Below are positions 25,093 through 33,591 of a DNA stretch of 33,591 nt, piece by piece. Under the pieces are notes generated by a model. That model made no database searches. It had not been told where the DNA came from and worked only from the letters and a program-made list of their open reading frames with translations. The stretch covers positions 1 to 33,591 of the forward strand of contig CAADGB010000507.1 in the NCBI GenBank assembly GCA_900696455.1, in the 5' to 3' direction. Origin of the DNA: an uncultured delta proteobacterium. GTDB taxonomy: Bacteria; Myxococcota_A; Polyangia; Haliangiales; Haliangiaceae. The position numbers and the translations under genes are program-made. How positions within the stretch are numbered: position 1 is the stretch's first letter; every line of letters begins with the position of its first letter.

Positions 25093-26382
25093 CTACGGCG
25101 TCATGAAGCCGCACGCCCACAGCGGGATGCAGTAGCCGGTCCAGCAGCCGTCGCGGATGCCGGGGGTCGTCTCCGCCGGACACGCCGGCGGCAGCGAGTC
25201 GCAGACGACGACGCCCGTGCACGCGCCCGGATCCTGGTTGGGCGCGCAGGTGGCGGTGCAGGCGCCGTTCGGCCCGCAGCTCTCCTCGCAGTGGTAGCCG
25301 GGGCCGCAGTCGACCGCCGCGCACAGCCCGCCGCCGCCGGGCACGCACACCGGGCGGCACGCGCCGACCCCGCCGTTGGGCTCGGTCGCGCACTGCAGCG
25401 CGCACACCTGGCCGCTCGGACACTGCACGTCGTTGCACGTCGGGCCGAGCGGCACGCACTCCCACGAGCACTGCGGCTCGGGGGCCTGCTCGTCGTTGCC
25501 GCCGCCGCCGCTGCCGCCGCCGCCGCCGCTGCACACCTCGACGCACTGACTGTCGGGCGGGCACAGGATGGGACACATGTTCTGGTCGGGGACGCAGGTC
25601 GGGATGCAGGCGCTGTCGCAGTTGCCGGCGGGATCGCAGGCGCCGGGCGTGCACAGCTCCTCGCAGTGCTGCCCCGGCGGGCAGGTCGTGCCCTGGCAGG
25701 TGCCCGCCGGCGGCTCGCACCAGCCGTAGCAGACCGCCGGGCAACCGGCGCCGTCCGCCGGATCGCAGCCGGGCGGCGGCAGGCACTCGGTGTCGGCGGT
25801 GCAGTTCCAGCCCGGCGGGCAGTCCTGCTCGCCGTAGCAGCCCTGGACCTGCTCGCCGGCGCACGACACGAAGGCCAGCGGCGGCGCCTCGAGCGCGAAC
25901 GCCCACGCGGTCTGCTCGTACAGCCCGACGCAGTCGTTGTGTCGCGAGCACTCGTAGGCGTCGAGCGACTCGCAGGCCACGCGCTCGTACGCCGGACCCG
26001 AGGGCGCGATGCTCCAGCACCCGTAGAACGCGGTCGGCGGCTGCTCGCAGGTGCCGTCGGCCGGGCACGGGGTGACGGTGTAGACGGCGCGACAGCGCTC
26101 GGCGGCGAGGCACGCGCTCTCGCCCAGGGCCTCGCACGCGCTCGGGCACGCGCCCCAGTCGGGGAGCGGGGCGCGGGCGCCGTCGGCGTCGGCCTCGGCG
26201 TAGCCGTAGCAGCGGCCGCCGCCGTAGCTCTCGCACGCGCCGTTGTAGGGGTTGCGCAGGCCGGTGAACGCGATGTCACCGGCGCCCGAGCACGGATCGT
26301 CGTCGCCCCAGTAGATGTGGCAGCCGGGGACGGCCGCGGCGGCAACGACGGCGAGCAGGGCGAGACACAGCCGGTTCCTCAT
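25093..26382 (-). CDS. Cys-rich surface lipoprotein with repeated CxxGxxC modules
   Basis: 429 residues. The signal ends VPGC with lipidated Cys21. An N-terminal region (about 22-230) with scattered Cys pairs is followed by a repeat region (about 235-429). There, units of the form C-x4-CPPGxxC-x3-C-x(5-10)-C-x3-C-x-P recur at least four times (for example [48 protein letters not shown]), interrupted by a Gly-rich spacer near residue 320. Such EB/TIL-like disulfide modules are frequent in myxobacterial surface proteins; binding roles are inferred. GAGGAG at 26389-26394 lies 6 bases before the ATG. It is one of only two genes here ending in TAG. It lies downstream of nothing on its strand and is divergent from the DUF2760/Hsp70 pair. 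Confidence 0.82.
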   Translation of the reverse strand: MRNRLCLALLAVVAAAAVPGCHIYWGDDDPCSGAGDIAFTGLRNPYNGACESYGGGRCYGYAEADADGARAPLPDWGACPSACEALGESACLAAERCRAVYTVTPCPADGTCEQPPTAFYGCWSIAPSGPAYERVACESLDAYECSRHNDCVGLYEQTAWAFALEAPPLAFVSCAGEQVQGCYGEQDCPPGWNCTADTECLPPPGCDPADGAGCPAVCYGWCEPPAGTCQGTTCPPGQHCEELCTPGACDPAGNCDSACIPTCVPDQNMCPILCPPDSQCVEVCSGGGGGSGGGGNDEQAPEPQCSWECVPLGPTCNDVQCPSGQVCALQCATEPNGGVGACRPVCVPGGGGLCAAVDCGPGYHCEESCGPNGACTATCAPNQDPGACTGVVVCDSLPPACPAETTPGIRDGCWTGYCIPLWACGFMTP

Positions 26383-26388
26383 CGGATG

Positions 26389-26394
26389 CTCCTC
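26389..26394 (-). promoter_or_regulatory. Ribosome binding site GAGGAG
   Basis: GAGGAG lies 6 bases before the ATG at 26382 and decides this start over longer in-frame extensions, which would remove the lipoprotein signal from the N-terminus. Confidence 0.65.
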
Positions 26395-26530
26395 GATCGG
26401 AATGGTAGGCCAGACGGGTAGGTGTGTGGGGCTCCAGCAAGGCGCAGGCCACGGGCGGGGGCGGCACACGTCCGCCCAACTGGGCGACCCGGCAGGGTGC
26501 AGGGCCCCGGCGGTCATGGATTTCCGAGGC

Positions 26531-26559
26531 TTGACTCGGGGGCGATCGCGGTTTACCCA
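26531..26559 (+). promoter_or_regulatory. Sigma-70-like promoter candidate for DUF2760-Hsp70 operon
   Basis: TTGACT (26531-26536) is a strong -35 match and TACCCA (26554-26559) lies 17 bases further as a weak -10. The implied start is about 10 bases before the ATG at 26576. Confidence 0.3.
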
Positions 26560-26575
26560 GGCCTCCGACCCGTCC

Positions 26576-27234
26576 ATGTCCCGCATCGGCCTCGCGTTCT
26601 CCTCGTTCTTCCGGCTGCTTTTCGGCAAGAAGCTCGCGCCCGAGGCGGTCGCCTACCTGCCGGAGGAGGCCGTCGCGAAGCTCGCGCTGCCGGCGGGCAA
26701 GGCCGAGACGGCCGGCCCGGACAAGCCCGCCGACAGGCCGGCAGCGGACAAGCCCGCCGACAGGCCGGCGGCGGACAAGCACGCCGACAGGCCGGCGGCG
26801 GACAAGGACGCCGCGCGCCCCCGCAGCGCCGCGGCCGAGGGCGAGCGCGCGCGCGCCCAGCGCGACGGCGCGCTGGCGCTCCTGGCCCTGCTCCAGCGCG
26901 AGGGGCGGCTGGTCGACTTCCTGCGCGAGTCCCTCGACGGCCACGGCGACGCCGACATCGGCGCCGCCGCGCGCGACGTCCACCGCGGGTGCAAGAAGGT
27001 CCTCGACCAGTGCTTCACCTTCGAGGCGGTGATGCCGGGCGAGGAGGACGCGAAGGTCTCGGTGCCGCGCGGCTTCGACCCGGTGGAGGTCCGCCTCATC
27101 GGCGAGGCCCGCGGCGAGCCGCCGTTCGGCGGGACGCTGCGCCACCACGGCTGGCGCGCGACCCGCGCCCAGCTCCCGGCGCTGACCGACGGCGTCGACC
27201 GGACCGTCGTCGCCCCGGCCGAGGTCGAGGTCTC

Positions 27235-27238
<4 letters not shown>
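26576..27238 (+). CDS. DUF2760 domain protein with DKPADRPAA repeats
   Basis: 220 residues, cytoplasmic. The N-terminus (1-48, [20 protein letters not shown]) and the C-terminal domain (about 85-220, containing [33 protein letters not shown] and RHHGWRA) match the DUF2760 pattern as I know it. Between them a charged linker carries three tandem copies of a nine-residue unit (DKPADRPAA) and a decayed fourth. DUF2760 genes are commonly found directly before Hsp70-like genes, as here, where stop and start overlap (GTGA). A co-chaperone or client-delivery role is therefore plausible but not shown. The ATG at 26576 begins the conserved N-terminus; the longer in-frame ATG at 26315 would run back through the divergent promoter. 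Confidence 0.82.
26720..26800 (+). repeat. Three 27-bp tandem repeats inside the DUF2760 gene
   Basis: Copies at 26720-26746, 26747-26773 and 26774-26800 begin GACAAG and differ at only one or two bases; a fourth, degraded copy begins at 26801. The unit is in frame (nine residues), so copy-number change would only lengthen or shorten the linker. The near identity points to recent slippage. Confidence 0.85.
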
Positions 27239-29004
<1,766 letters not shown>

Positions 29005-29009
29005 CCCGG

Positions 29010-29237
29010 CTAGGCGCCGCGCGCCGCCGTCACCGCCGCCACCACCTCGGCCTCGGTCGGGAACTCACCGCCGGCCTTGTCGACGACCTTGCGACCGTCG
29101 AGCCAGACCGTGTACTCGCCGCGACCGCCGGGGACCAGCGTCGCCTCGACGCCGAAGGCTCGGCGCAACGCGGCCGCCGCACGGGCGGCCCGGGGCTCGT
29201 AGCTTCAAGCCACGCAGTAGCGGATCTCGAGCGTCAC
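29010..29237 (-). CDS. SelW/Rdx-family selenoprotein (in-frame UGA as selenocysteine)
   Basis: 75 residues when UGA at 29205-29207 is read as selenocysteine (U). The N-terminus reads VTLEIRYCVAU, then SYEPRAARAAAALRRAFG. This is the beta-alpha-beta start of the SelT/SelW/SelH (Rdx) thioredoxin-fold family with its CxxU redox motif (Cys8, Sec11) in the usual place. It continues through EATLVPGGRGEYTVWLDG and an FPTEAEVV helix to a TAG stop; nearly all other genes here stop with TGA. A perfect 7-bp hairpin with a five-base loop starts 15 bases after the UGA, fitting the bacterial SECIS pattern. TATGCT ends 6 bases before the GTG (leaderless). Rdx proteins are small redox proteins, probably acting on thiols. 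A decayed Cys gene is the alternative, but UGA at exactly the redox position plus the hairpin argue against it. No sel genes are in the window. Confidence 0.85.
29172..29190 (-). promoter_or_regulatory. Bacterial SECIS-like hairpin
   Basis: On the minus strand GGCCGCC pairs with GGCGGCC around the loop CGUGC. The loop begins 22 bases after the UGA and has G as its second base. The established bacterial SECIS description asks for a short stem-loop within the coding region, an apical loop roughly 16-37 bases past the UGA and a G in the first two loop positions; all are met. Confidence 0.65.
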
Positions 29238-29243
29238 CCCGCG

Positions 29244-29249
29244 AGCATA
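29244..29249 (-). promoter_or_regulatory. -10-like TATGCT, leaderless start candidate
   Basis: On the minus strand TATGCT ends 6 bases before the GTG of the selenoprotein gene, in the 25-base gap after the metallophosphoesterase stop. It suggests independent transcription of the small gene. Confidence 0.5.
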
Positions 29250-29262
29250 CCGCGTCCGGGGC

Positions 29263-30483
29263 TCAGGCGACAGGGTCGGGCTCGAGCTCGAACAGCTCGA
29301 CCGCGGCCGGATCCGGCGCGCGGTGGAGGGAGGGATCGATGAGGTAGAGCACGGCGTCGCCGGGTGCCGCCGGCGCCAGGCCCAGCTCGTAGCGCACGTC
29401 GTCGCCGCCGCGCGCGCGCAGCGTCCGGCGACCGGACAGGGTCTCGGGCATGGCCGGATCGCGCCAGCGCACCAGCTCGGCCACGCACTTGGGGTGCCCG
29501 GTGTGGCCGGCGACCTGGACCAGCCCGGCCGGCAGCGTGCGCGGGTGGTAGCGGCGCGGCCGCGTCATCTCGGTCTCCCAGCTCCGGTCGGCGCCGGGGC
29601 GGTCAGGGTCGGCCGGCCGGTGGTAGAGCATGCCGCCGCCCTCGGGCAGCGCCCCCAGCCCGTCGGCCGCGGTCGCGCCCGCCACGTGCAGCGGCGCCAG
29701 GGACAGCGGCGCGAGGTCGCCGGCGAGCCACCGCGGTCGCACCTCGTCGATCGCCATCGCCAGTCGGGCGTCGAGCGCGGCGGCCAGGATCGCCGGATCG
29801 CGTTCGTCGGGCAGCCCGAGCAGGGCCAGCTCGCGCCCGGTGATCGCGGCGTGGGTGAGCAGGAGCGGCGGGCCCCCGGCCGCCCGGGCGCTCGCGCCGA
29901 GCCGCAGGCGGCCGGCGAGGAGCTCGGCGACGACCAGCGCCCGCTGGGCGGCCGTGAACGCCGAGAAGTCGCGCTGGACCACGCCCAGCGCCGGCACCTC
30001 GGGGAACCGCGCCATGTACTCGGCGGCGACCCGCGCCGGGTGCTCGTCGGGCGCGTCGGCGCGGGCCGCCAGCAGCGCCTCGGCCACCGCGGTCGCCGCG
30101 GCGAAGCGCTCGTCGCTCACCCGCGCCAGCTCCATCACCCGCGCCACGTCGTGGTTGCCCACCAGGATCGTCACCTGCGCCGGCGGGTGCGCGCACAGCC
30201 AGCGCAGGAACGCCGGCCCGTCCACCCGCGCCGCGTCGATCGTCCCCTGCGCCCGGGTGCCGAAGTCGAAGTGATCGCCGATGCTCACGAGCTGCACGTC
30301 ATCGCGCAGCCGCCCGTCCTCCCCCAGCAGCCCCTGGTGCTCCAGCACCGCCAGCAGCTTCTCCAGCGCCGCCTGCGGATCGCCCATCGCCACCGCGCGC
30401 CGCGGCGTCACCGCCCGCGCCGCCAGCCGGTCGCCATCCCCCAGCTCCCGGGCCAGCCCCAGCGCACGCGCGACGCGCTCCAT
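29263..30483 (-). CDS. Metallophosphoesterase (calcineurin-like)
   Basis: 406 residues, cytoplasmic, no signal peptide. Metal-site motifs in order: GDPQ (Asp35; the usual GDxH has Gln here instead of His), GDHFDFG (Asp70, Asp73), GNHD (Asn110, His111), LTHAAITG and GHTGH near residue 330. The fold is the two-metal PPP/MPE phosphoesterase; substrates in the family range from nucleotides to phosphoproteins. The C-terminal about 60 residues form an added beta region. The ATG at 30483 is preceded by GAGAAT with a 6-base gap, again leaderless-like. The stop lies 25 bases upstream of the selenoprotein start on the same strand. The unusual Gln in the first motif may weaken one metal ligand. Confidence 0.87.
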   Translation of the reverse strand: MERVARALGLARELGDGDRLAARAVTPRRAVAMGDPQAALEKLLAVLEHQGLLGEDGRLRDDVQLVSIGDHFDFGTRAQGTIDAARVDGPAFLRWLCAHPPAQVTILVGNHDVARVMELARVSDERFAAATAVAEALLAARADAPDEHPARVAAEYMARFPEVPALGVVQRDFSAFTAAQRALVVAELLAGRLRLGASARAAGGPPLLLTHAAITGRELALLGLPDERDPAILAAALDARLAMAIDEVRPRWLAGDLAPLSLAPLHVAGATAADGLGALPEGGGMLYHRPADPDRPGADRSWETEMTRPRRYHPRTLPAGLVQVAGHTGHPKCVAELVRWRDPAMPETLSGRRTLRARGGDDVRYELGLAPAAPGDAVLYLIDPSLHRAPDPAAVELFELEPDPVA

Positions 30484-30510
30484 CCCAACATTCTCGCACA
30501 CTTCCGCCGT

Positions 30511-30764
30511 GGGGACAGGATCCCATATCCCAACCACCTGAGATAACAATGCAATCTGGGGCCGTTGTGTTCGGGGAAAACGAACCGTCCCACCTGCCAG
30601 AGACCGGGGACTCAGGTGGCCCAAGATCTCGTGAGGTTGACAACCAGTCGGTGGATGCCGTGAGCTCGGCAAGGCACTCCATCAGACGCGAGACCGCGAC
30701 CGCTGCGCAGTGCCCCCGATAACCTTCGTGATTCCAGTGTCTTGAAGATGAGGATCCTGTCCCC
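30511..30764. repeat. 254-bp lower-GC region bounded by 13-bp inverted repeats
   Basis: GGGGACAGGATCC (30511-30523) and its exact reverse complement (30752-30764) bound a stretch visibly lower in GC than everything around it. Inside are concentric inverted repeats centred near 30577: CCACCTGAG/CTCAGGTGG (30534-30542 and 30611-30619), TCTGG/CCAGA (30555-30559 and 30597-30601) and GTTCG/CGAAC (30569-30573 and 30581-30585). A small palindrome GGTTGACAACC lies at 30635-30645. No coding frame fits. It fills most of the 342-base gap between genes and could be a non-autonomous element, REP-like cluster or structured RNA. GGGGACAGG ends recall motifs near Y1-transposase (RAYT) genes. No target-site duplication was evident. 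Confidence 0.5.
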
Positions 30765-30779
30765 TCTCCGAAACGAAAC

Positions 30780-30799
30780 TGATAACGCTTTTCAAAATC
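30780..30799 (+). promoter_or_regulatory. Fur-box-like operator
   Basis: GATAACGCTTTTCAAAATC (30781-30799) matches 13 of 19 positions of the classical Fur box GATAATGATAATCATTATC. TGATAAC-G-CTTTTCA (30780-30794) also fits the 7-1-7 form with five of seven paired positions. It is one of the few AT-rich stretches in the window and lies 26 bases before the start of an imelysin-like lipoprotein, a family often controlled by iron. Confidence 0.5.
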
Positions 30800-30825
30800 G
30801 GTCTGGTCGTGGTAGCACGGGGGAG

Positions 30826-31998
30826 ATGTCGCGACTGGCGTGTCTGAGCGTGCTCCTGGCGGTCGCCTGTGGCGGAGGAAACGGCGGTGGGGCTCCGGAT
30901 GCGGACGTCGTGGCGTTCGATCGACGGGCGATGCTGGCGCACCTGGCCGATCACCTGTTCGTCCCGACCTACGCGCAGTTCGAGGCCGACGCGGCGGCGC
31001 TGGCCACCGCGCTCGAGGCCCACTGCGCGGCGCTCGACACCGGCACCGACGATCCGTCCGCCGCCCGGACGGCGTGGGCCACCGCGATGGACACCTGGGA
31101 GCTCGCCGACGCGGTCCAGGTCGGCCCGTCGGCCGCCGACGACGGCCGGGTGCGCAACCGCATCTACGGCTGGCCGCTGCTGGCGCCGTGCACGCTCGAT
31201 CAGGACGTCATGGTGCGGTGGACCACGCCCGCCGCCTACGACGTCGAGACCCGCCTCGACAACGCCCGCTCGCTGGCGGCGATCGAGTACCTCCTCTTCT
31301 ACACCGACGTCGTGTCGAGCTGCCCGGTGCCGCCCACCGGCTGGGACGCCCTCGGCGCCGACCGCCCGCGCGCCCGCTGCCGGCTGGCCGCCGCCGTGGC
31401 CGCCGACGTCGCCGCCCAGGCCGCCGCGCTGGCCACCGCGTGGCGTCCGACCGGTGGCAACTACCGCGACCAGCTCGCCCTGGCCGGCACCGCCAGCTCG
31501 TCGATCGCCGGCGAGCGCGAGGCCGTGAACATGGTCTCCGACGGCATGTTCTACATCGACACGATGGTCAAGGACATGAAGCTGGGCGAGGCCGCCGGCA
31601 TCATGATCAACGCCTGCGGGACGATCGAGGAGCCGTGCCTGCGCGAGGTCGAGCACCGCTTCGCCGACCACAGCACCCCGGCCCTGCGCGTCAACCTGCG
31701 CGCCCTGCGCGCCGCCTTCACCGGCACCACCGCCGGCGCCGACGGCCCCGGCTTCGACGACTACCTGACCGCGGTCGGCGCGCCCGAGGTCGCCGCTCGC
31801 ATGACCGCCAGCATCGACGCCGCGATCGCCCTGGCCGACGACCTCCCCGCCAGCTTCCTCACCACCCTCACCACCGACCGCGCGCGGGTGGTCGCGCTCC
31901 ACGCCGCGACCAAGGCCATCACCGACGACATGAAGAGCCAGTTCCTCACCGTGCTCGGGCTCGACATCCCCGACGACGTCGCCGGAGACAACGACTGA
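30826..31998 (+). CDS. Imelysin-like (M75) lipoprotein
   Basis: 390 residues. A short lipoprotein signal ends LAVAC (Cys15), then a Gly-rich spacer. The body is helical and carries imelysin-family hallmarks: W-E-x-A-x(3)-VGP (91-101), RIYGWPLLAPC (112-122) and SLAAIEYLLF (149-158), then the second helical half with INACG. Imelysins (EfeO/IrpA relatives) are periplasmic or surface proteins linked to iron uptake; a classical GxHxxE motif is not obvious here, so peptidase activity is doubtful. A Fur-like box lies 26-46 bases upstream. TAGCAC ends 7 bases before the ATG, a weaker version of the leaderless pattern. An upstream in-frame ATG at 30742 would spoil the signal peptide and start inside the inverted-repeat region. 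The stop overlaps the next gene start by one base (TGATG). Confidence 0.85.
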   Translation: MSRLACLSVLLAVACGGGNGGGAPDADVVAFDRRAMLAHLADHLFVPTYAQFEADAAALATALEAHCAALDTGTDDPSAARTAWATAMDTWELADAVQVGPSAADDGRVRNRIYGWPLLAPCTLDQDVMVRWTTPAAYDVETRLDNARSLAAIEYLLFYTDVVSSCPVPPTGWDALGADRPRARCRLAAAVAADVAAQAAALATAWRPTGGNYRDQLALAGTASSSIAGEREAVNMVSDGMFYIDTMVKDMKLGEAAGIMINACGTIEEPCLREVEHRFADHSTPALRVNLRALRAAFTGTTAGADGPGFDDYLTAVGAPEVAARMTASIDAAIALADDLPASFLTTLTTDRARVVALHAATKAITDDMKSQFLTVLGLDIPDDVAGDND

Positions 31999-33410
31999 TG
32001 CCGACCTCGGTCGCGCCCGACCCGCGCCTCGCGCCCTCGCTGGGGCAGCGCGTGGTCGCGCGCGCGACCCGTCCGGTCGACGTCGCCTCGCTGGCGGCGT
32101 TCCGCATCGTCTTCGGCCTGGTCATGTTCGCGGGCCTCGTCCGCTTCCTGACCAGCGGCTGGATCGAGGAGATGTACGGGCGGCCGGACTTCTTCTTCCA
32201 CTGCGCCGGCTTCGCCTGGGTCGAGCCGTGGTCGGTCACCGGCATGTACGTGCACTACGGCGTGCTGGCCGCCCTCGCCCTGGCCATCGCCGCCGGCGCC
32301 TGGCACCGGGTGGTCACGCCGCTGTTCGTCCTCGGCTTCGCCTACACCCAGCTCGTCGACGTCACCAACTACCTCAACCACCACTACCTGGTGGTCCTGC
32401 TCGGCGGCCTGCTCGCGGTCCTGCCCGCGCACCGGGCGTGGTCGATCGACGCCTGGCGCACGCCGGGGCTCGCCACCGACGTCGTGCCGGCGTGGACGGT
32501 GTGGCTGCTCCGCTTCCAGGTCGGCGTGGTCTACGTCTTCGCCGGCCTGGCCAAGGCCCAGCCCGACTGGCTCGTCCACGCCCAGCCCCTCAACGTCTGG
32601 ATGTCGGCGCGCACCGACACCCCGCTGGTCGGGCCCTGGCTCGACGAGCGCTGGCTGGCCTACGCCATGAGCTGGGCCGGCTTCCTCTACGACACGACGA
32701 TCGTCCTGTGGCTGTCGTGGCGACGGACGCGGGTGCCGGCGTTCCTGGTGGTATGCGCCTTCCACGCCGTCACCGGCTACTTCTTCAACATCGGGATGTT
32801 CCCGTTCATCATGACGACCTCGGCGCTCGTCTTCTTCTCGCCGAGCTGGCCGCGCCGCATCCTGGGCCGCCTCGGGGTCACCGCCGCCGCGACCCCGCCG
32901 GTCACCGCCGGGCGGGCGGCCCCGCGCGTCGCCGGTCGCGTCCTCGCCGCGGTCCTCGTCGTCCACGTCGCGCTGCAGGTGGTCCTGCCCCTGCGCCACC
33001 ACGTCTACCCCGGCACCCTGGCCTGGGGCGAGGACGGCATGCGCTTCGCCTGGCAGGTCATGGTGCGCGAGAAGCACGGCAGCGTGACCTACATCGTCCG
33101 CTTTCCGGACGGAAGGCGCCTCGAGGTCCCGCCCCGCCGCTACCTCACCGCGCGCCAGGAGCGCGAGATGGCGGGGCAGCCCGACCTCATCCTCCAGCTC
33201 GCCCACCACGTCGGTCGCGATCTGCGCGCCGCCGGCCACCGCGACCTCGCGGTCCACGTCGAGACGCGCACCTCGCTCAACGGCCGCCCGCCCGTGCCCC
33301 TGATCGATCCCGAGGTCGATCTCCTGCGCGTCCGCGATCTCGGCCCCCGCACCTCCTGGGTCACCCCCATGCCATCGACACCTCCCATCCACCTGCGGGC
33401 CCGACCGTGA
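31998..33410 (+). CDS. HTTM / vitamin-K-dependent carboxylase-like membrane protein
   Basis: 470 residues. The first about 320 residues hold eight or so membrane helices; the last about 140 are a soluble domain (AWGEDGMRFAWQVMVREKHG, then strand-rich sequence with RYLTARQEREMAGQPDLILQLAHH). Two signatures match the HTTM family that includes human gamma-glutamyl carboxylase (GGCX): NYLNHHYL (His128, aligning with GGCX NHSYL) and YVFAGLAKAQPDWL (Lys186, aligning with the carboxylase catalytic Lys of AGVKKLDADW). Bacterial members are mostly uncharacterised; carboxylation or another quinol-coupled reaction is inferred. It is translationally coupled to the imelysin gene and to the gene after it (GTGA overlap), so all three probably act together in the envelope, perhaps under iron control. 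Confidence 0.88.
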   Translation: MPTSVAPDPRLAPSLGQRVVARATRPVDVASLAAFRIVFGLVMFAGLVRFLTSGWIEEMYGRPDFFFHCAGFAWVEPWSVTGMYVHYGVLAALALAIAAGAWHRVVTPLFVLGFAYTQLVDVTNYLNHHYLVVLLGGLLAVLPAHRAWSIDAWRTPGLATDVVPAWTVWLLRFQVGVVYVFAGLAKAQPDWLVHAQPLNVWMSARTDTPLVGPWLDERWLAYAMSWAGFLYDTTIVLWLSWRRTRVPAFLVVCAFHAVTGYFFNIGMFPFIMTTSALVFFSPSWPRRILGRLGVTAAATPPVTAGRAAPRVAGRVLAAVLVVHVALQVVLPLRHHVYPGTLAWGEDGMRFAWQVMVREKHGSVTYIVRFPDGRRLEVPPRRYLTARQEREMAGQPDLILQLAHHVGRDLRAAGHRDLAVHVETRTSLNGRPPVPLIDPEVDLLRVRDLGPRTSWVTPMPSTPPIHLRARP

Positions 33411-33591
33411 CCACCCGCCCCGCGCTCTTCCCCCCTCGCCCCCGCACCCGCGCCCTGCTGGCCGCGGCGCTGGCCGTCGCCACCGCCACGCCGGCGGCGG
33501 CCCAGCCGGTGGCGACCGCGGTCCGGCGCGCCATCGCGCCGCGCCCCGCGCCCGCCCCCGTCGCTGCTCCGGCTCCGAGCCCGACCCCGGC
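33407..33591 (+). CDS. Exported protein, N-terminal fragment (cut by window end)
   Basis: GTG 33407 overlaps the stop of the HTTM gene (GTGA). The 61 visible codons encode an Arg-rich N-terminus, a hydrophobic Leu/Ala core and a likely signal cleavage after AAA near residue 33 (AAAQP), then a Pro/Ala-rich segment. The frame is open to the end of the window. It is the third gene of the imelysin-HTTM unit and an exported protein. It could be a receptor or a substrate of the HTTM protein; the family cannot be told from what is visible. Confidence 0.65.
   Translation, partial: MTTRPALFPPRPRTRALLAAALAVATATPAAAQPVATAVRRAIAPRPAPAPVAAPAPSPTP

Noticed and set aside
26720-26810. Tandem repeats as a CRISPR array
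   Set aside because: Units are contiguous without spacers, in frame, and encode a Pro/Lys/Asp linker.
29205-29207. TGA in the Rdx-like gene as an inactivating mutation
   Set aside because: It falls exactly on the redox position, the frame beyond is intact with family-like sequence, a SECIS-like hairpin follows, and the final stop is TAG. Recoding is the simpler explanation.
30541-30556. Second Fur-like site (GATAAC and following bases) near the phosphoesterase start
   Set aside because: Only about half of the Fur positions match and the symmetry is poor. It lies within the inverted-repeat region.
30637-30666. TTGACA with TGAGCT as a promoter inside the inverted-repeat region
   Set aside because: The -35 is perfect, but it is part of the palindrome GGTTGACAACC and the -10 is very weak. 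No gene or clear RNA follows at the right distance.

Overview
The window is very GC-rich, with GC or GT at nearly every third codon position, short intergenic gaps and pervasive 1-4 bp start/stop overlaps. The gene content points to a Myxococcota (myxobacterial) chromosome, probably of the Haliangium/Kofleriaceae type. Supporting signs are a Cys-Cys/helix/Arg-cluster C-terminus like the MYXO-CTERM surface sorting signal, Cys-rich lipoproteins, a membrane Ser/Thr kinase, an ECF sigma/FecR pair and an NtrC-type two-component system. I assign this from gene families and composition only. I see no rRNA, tRNA, CRISPR array, phage genes or intact insertion sequence. Of the 24 complete genes, 22 stop with TGA and two with TAG.

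Layout. 53-5437 (+): a soluble PAS hybrid histidine kinase, an exported barrel-like protein, then a translationally coupled cluster of ECF sigma factor, FecR-domain protein and Asp/Cys-rich lipoprotein. 5477-6853 (-): a secreted metzincin-like protease with a MYXO-CTERM-like tail. 7020-9536 (+): a large VIT/VWA protein whose C-terminal third looks like a TonB-receptor plug fragment plus a small outer-membrane barrel. 9526-15255 (-): a complete tripartite RND efflux operon (tolC-like, membrane fusion protein, HAE1-type pump). It is divergent from a membrane histidine kinase and NtrC-type activator (15418-18313, +), and a good sigma-54 promoter match lies in front of the efflux operon. 18331-19182 (+): PAP2 phosphatase. 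19211-22059 (-): two coupled amidohydrolase-like proteins, one with and one without the metal-binding HxH. 22277-23017 (+): small outer-membrane protein. 23142-26382 (-): transmembrane Ser/Thr kinase and a Cys-rich lipoprotein. 26576-29004 (+): a DUF2760 protein coupled to an Hsp70-family protein.

The most striking item is at 29010-29237 (-). It is a 75-codon Rdx/SelW-like thioredoxin-fold selenoprotein gene whose redox motif reads C-V-A-UGA. It has a well-placed SECIS-like hairpin and a real TAG stop 64 codons later, and a gene caller that treats every TGA as a stop would miss it. Upstream lie a metallophosphoesterase (29263-30483, -) and a 342-base intergenic stretch of visibly lower GC. 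That stretch holds a 254-bp region bounded by a 13-bp perfect inverted repeat with nested inverted repeats inside, then a Fur-box-like sequence. The Fur-like site precedes an operon of imelysin-like lipoprotein, HTTM/vitamin-K-carboxylase-like membrane protein and a third exported protein cut by the window end (30826-33591, +).

A second window-wide signal concerns starts. At least seven transcription units have a TANNNT hexamer ending 6-8 bases before the start codon and no Shine-Dalgarno, the pattern expected for leaderless mRNAs. Several other genes (4652, 7020, 22277, 26382) instead have clear purine-rich ribosome binding sites. Start codons below were chosen with this in mind.
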